A stretch of DNA of 64,000 nucleotides from Prorocentrum cordatum (Eukaryota; Sar; Dinophyceae; Prorocentrales; Prorocentraceae), in the NCBI GenBank assembly GCA_963575745.1, contig CAUYUJ010014327.1:1008111-1072110 (forward strand), given 5' to 3'. Positions 62,091-64,000 of this stretch are shown here, piece by piece. Positions within the stretch are counted from its first letter, which is position 1. Each line of letters starts with the position of its first letter. A model generated the notes under the pieces. The model saw only the letters and a program-made list of their open reading frames with translations. It searched no databases and had not been told where the DNA came from. A program made the position numbers and the translations under genes.

Positions 62091-62179
62091 GAGGCGAGCT
62101 TGAGTCAACGAAAGTCGCAGGGAAGGGGGCAGGGGGAAGAAGGCCAGAGAGCGCTGAAGGATACAAATACTGGAACCCT

Positions 62180-62800
62180 CTTGGGATTTTTTGGGGGGCC
62201 TCGTCCGGCCGCTCGCTGGGAGTTTGACGTAGCTTCTCGGGAGCCTCTGAACCTGTCGGAGGCCTCCTGGAAGCAGGTTCGAAGCATTTTGGGGGCCGAT
62301 TTGGGGCTTCTCGGGGCCTCCTTTGGGCCTCTTGGGGTCTCCTGGGGCCTCTTGAGGGGCCTCCTTGGGGCCTCCTGGCGGCCTCTTGGGGCGGAAGGCT
62401 CGAGCTTGCGGTTCGTGGTCCCCCTCTGGGCCCCCTCTTGGGCCCGTCTTGGGGCCCTCTTGGGCCATCTTGGGCGCCTCTTGGGCCGTCTTGGGGCCCT
62501 CTTGGGCTGTCCTGGGGCCCTCTTGGAAGCTTCTTGGGCCGTCTTGGGGCGGTCTTGGGCGCCTCTTGGGCCGTCCTGTAACGTCGGAAAGCCCAAAAGG
62601 CAACTTTGTGAAAAATGTACGTTTTACGAAGGGAATGGGCCAATTTTTGCGTCTAGGGGCCCTCTTGGGGCGCATGTTGGAGGCTTCTTGGGGCGTCTTG
62701 GGGGCGTCCTTGGACGTCTGGAGGCCATCTTCAGCATCTTGGAGCCCTCTTGGAGGCCTCTTGGAAGTTGCTTGGGCCGTCTTGGGCGCTTCGTGGGCCG
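62180..62800 (-). repeat. GCCTCTTGGGG degenerate array
   Basis: Irregular units of GGGCCTCTTGGGG. It is the opposite-strand relative of 51290-51590, about twice as long, interrupted by a unique AT-richer part at 62580-62640. Confidence 0.85.
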
Positions 62801-62907
62801 TCTTGTCTGACCGGGGAGGCCTCCGGCAAGCCCCGACGAGCCTCCGGGCCCCCCGGAGCCCACATTTGTGGTCGGGGTCCCGGCCCCGGGCCCCTGGACC
62901 CGGTGCG

Positions 62908-63062
62908 CCGTTATATGTATATATACATACACACATACACACACTGTAAATACATATATATACACCTAAATATGTATATGTATATATATACATACATAGA
63001 TAATATGTTTACAAAGACATATATATATATATATATACATATATATACATATATAGATATGT
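62908..63062. repeat. (TA)n/(CATA)n microsatellite
   Basis: ATATACATAC-type units. Confidence 0.9.
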
Positions 63063-63140
63063 AGGAAGATCTGCTTTCTTCGAACGTTTGCAACTAGGCT
63101 CGTTGCGAGTGGCGGAACGCGCTCGGTGATCCCTGGGTGG
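63062..63140. mobile_element. Element G, right half
   Basis: GAAGATCTGCTTTCTTCG, AACGTTTGCAACTAGG and GTTGCGAGTGGCGGAACGCG match the right parts of G copies 2 and 3. Confidence 0.5.
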
Positions 63141-63830
63141 TCTTCACAAGAACGAGTAGGGGCTACTATGCCAGAACGGTACCCATGCACCCTGCAATGT
63201 TTGGACTTCCTTCAGGCCCCGCTCGAACGCGGCATATACGTACAGTGCAGAGTGTGTGTCGGCTCTCAGGGACCGAGGAACGATGCGCCGTGCCATTCCT
63301 GGGCCGAAGATCGACGACGCCTCGGGAGATGCCAACGCGGTATGGTGCACATACCATTCAAAGCCCGATTAATGGGGCCAGTGGATGAAACCACAGAGTA
63401 AGCGGGATGAAACTGGAGTAGGACGGTTTGCGACCACGGATACATCAGCGCCGATGCTGAATTCGACCTCCCCAGGAGTTGCATCCTAAGCCAGGGGGGC
63501 CCAGCAAACATGACCACGCTTCAAGACGCTCTCGGTCCGAGCCCCCCGGTCTGAGAGTCTGCGGTAGAGACCGCTGGAAGAGGCGGAGGGATGGCGGACG
63601 AAGAGAAGGAGCAGGAGGAGGGGGCGAACGAGGAGGCCAGATGCGAAAATTACTATAAGCTGGATGGCCATGATGATACTGAGAGGACGTGATGAGCCAA
63701 ATGCTGGAGTTAGAAGGCGGAGTGAAAATCAGTGCTGAAGCGAGTGGGAGCAGGAGTTTTTTGGGGGGGCGAGAGTGTGTGTAAGTGTAACTTCCCCTTT
63801 CGTCATGCTCGCCTGGTCTCCCCTCCCCTC
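63141..63830. other. Stretch without recognised gene
   Basis: 63400-63490 repeats part of 53185-53280 (CGCCGATGCTGAATTCGACC). Nothing else recognised. Confidence 0.35.
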
Positions 63831-63833
63831 CCC

Positions 63834-63905
63834 CCTCCTTCTCCTCCTCCTCCTCCTCCTCCTCCTCCTCCTCCTCCTCCTCCTCCTCCTCCTCCTCCTC
63901 CCCCT
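63834..63905. repeat. (CTC)n microsatellite
   Basis: CTC array near the window end. Confidence 0.95.
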
Positions 63906-64000
63906 CCAGCTCCGCCCTTCCATCGTCCCTTCAAAACTCGGCCCTCGGGCCTCTCCAAGGAGGCGATGTGCCGAAGACCTCGCGAGGCGGACCCGGCCGT

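Overview
The window looks like nuclear DNA of a dinoflagellate. Three independent signs point there. (1) At 43176-43197 there is a 22-nt block that matches the dinoflagellate spliced leader (DinoSL) at 21 of 22 positions as I remember the consensus, and a weaker 18/22 match lies on the minus strand at 30836-30857. These are what recycled (retroposed) trans-spliced mRNAs leave behind. (2) A decayed Ty1/copia retrotransposon at about 17.2-12.8 kb (minus strand) has integrase, reverse transcriptase and RNase H blocks of the kind abundant in dinoflagellates. (3) The DNA is GC-rich, very gene-poor, and crowded with short inverted-repeat elements and simple repeats.

Almost none of the long open frames are genes. 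Most are (CTC/GAG)n, (CAT)n or (CAA)n arrays, or GC-rich DNA with few stops, read through in several frames. The best-supported coding material is a SL-tagged gene fragment at 43.2-44.5 kb (plus), a 98-codon small membrane-protein candidate at 60.8-61.1 kb (minus), the copia remnant, and two weak minus-strand candidates (30.4-30.7 kb and 34.5-34.8 kb).

The dominant content is a layered set of short mobile elements, named here by letter. A: 13 copies, about 135-185 bp, ends GTCGGGCATG, with TA at both ends of about half the copies. B: foldback element of about 150-200 bp with TCCGCGCGGA arms, about 10 copies. C: about 200 bp, 4 copies. D (TACAGTCAACCC) and F (TACAGTGGAGGCC): mariner-like ends with TA on both sides. 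E, G, H, I, J, K, L, M, S and Z have 2-5 copies each. Several are nested: F in G, K in I, J in Z, and a 1.65-kb GC-rich array inside the copia element.

Layout: 0-6.5 kb mixed elements and simple repeats; 7.1-10.5 kb a long-unit tandem repeat (0.73-0.86 kb period, 4+ units); 12.8-17.2 kb copia remnant; 18-25 kb dispersed elements; 26-30.8 kb minus-strand open region starting at the weak SL match; 31-42 kb dense A/B/C/D/E/F copies and a 77-bp minisatellite; 42.6-45 kb CTC arrays around the SL-tagged gene; 46.5-47.7, 51.6-52 and 57.5-58.1 kb CAT arrays; 49.6-50.1 kb a 101-bp tandem repeat; 60-64 kb low-complexity arrays around the small membrane-protein candidate. I see no tRNA, rRNA, CRISPR or bacterial-type operon. 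All repeat limits and domain assignments were made by eye.
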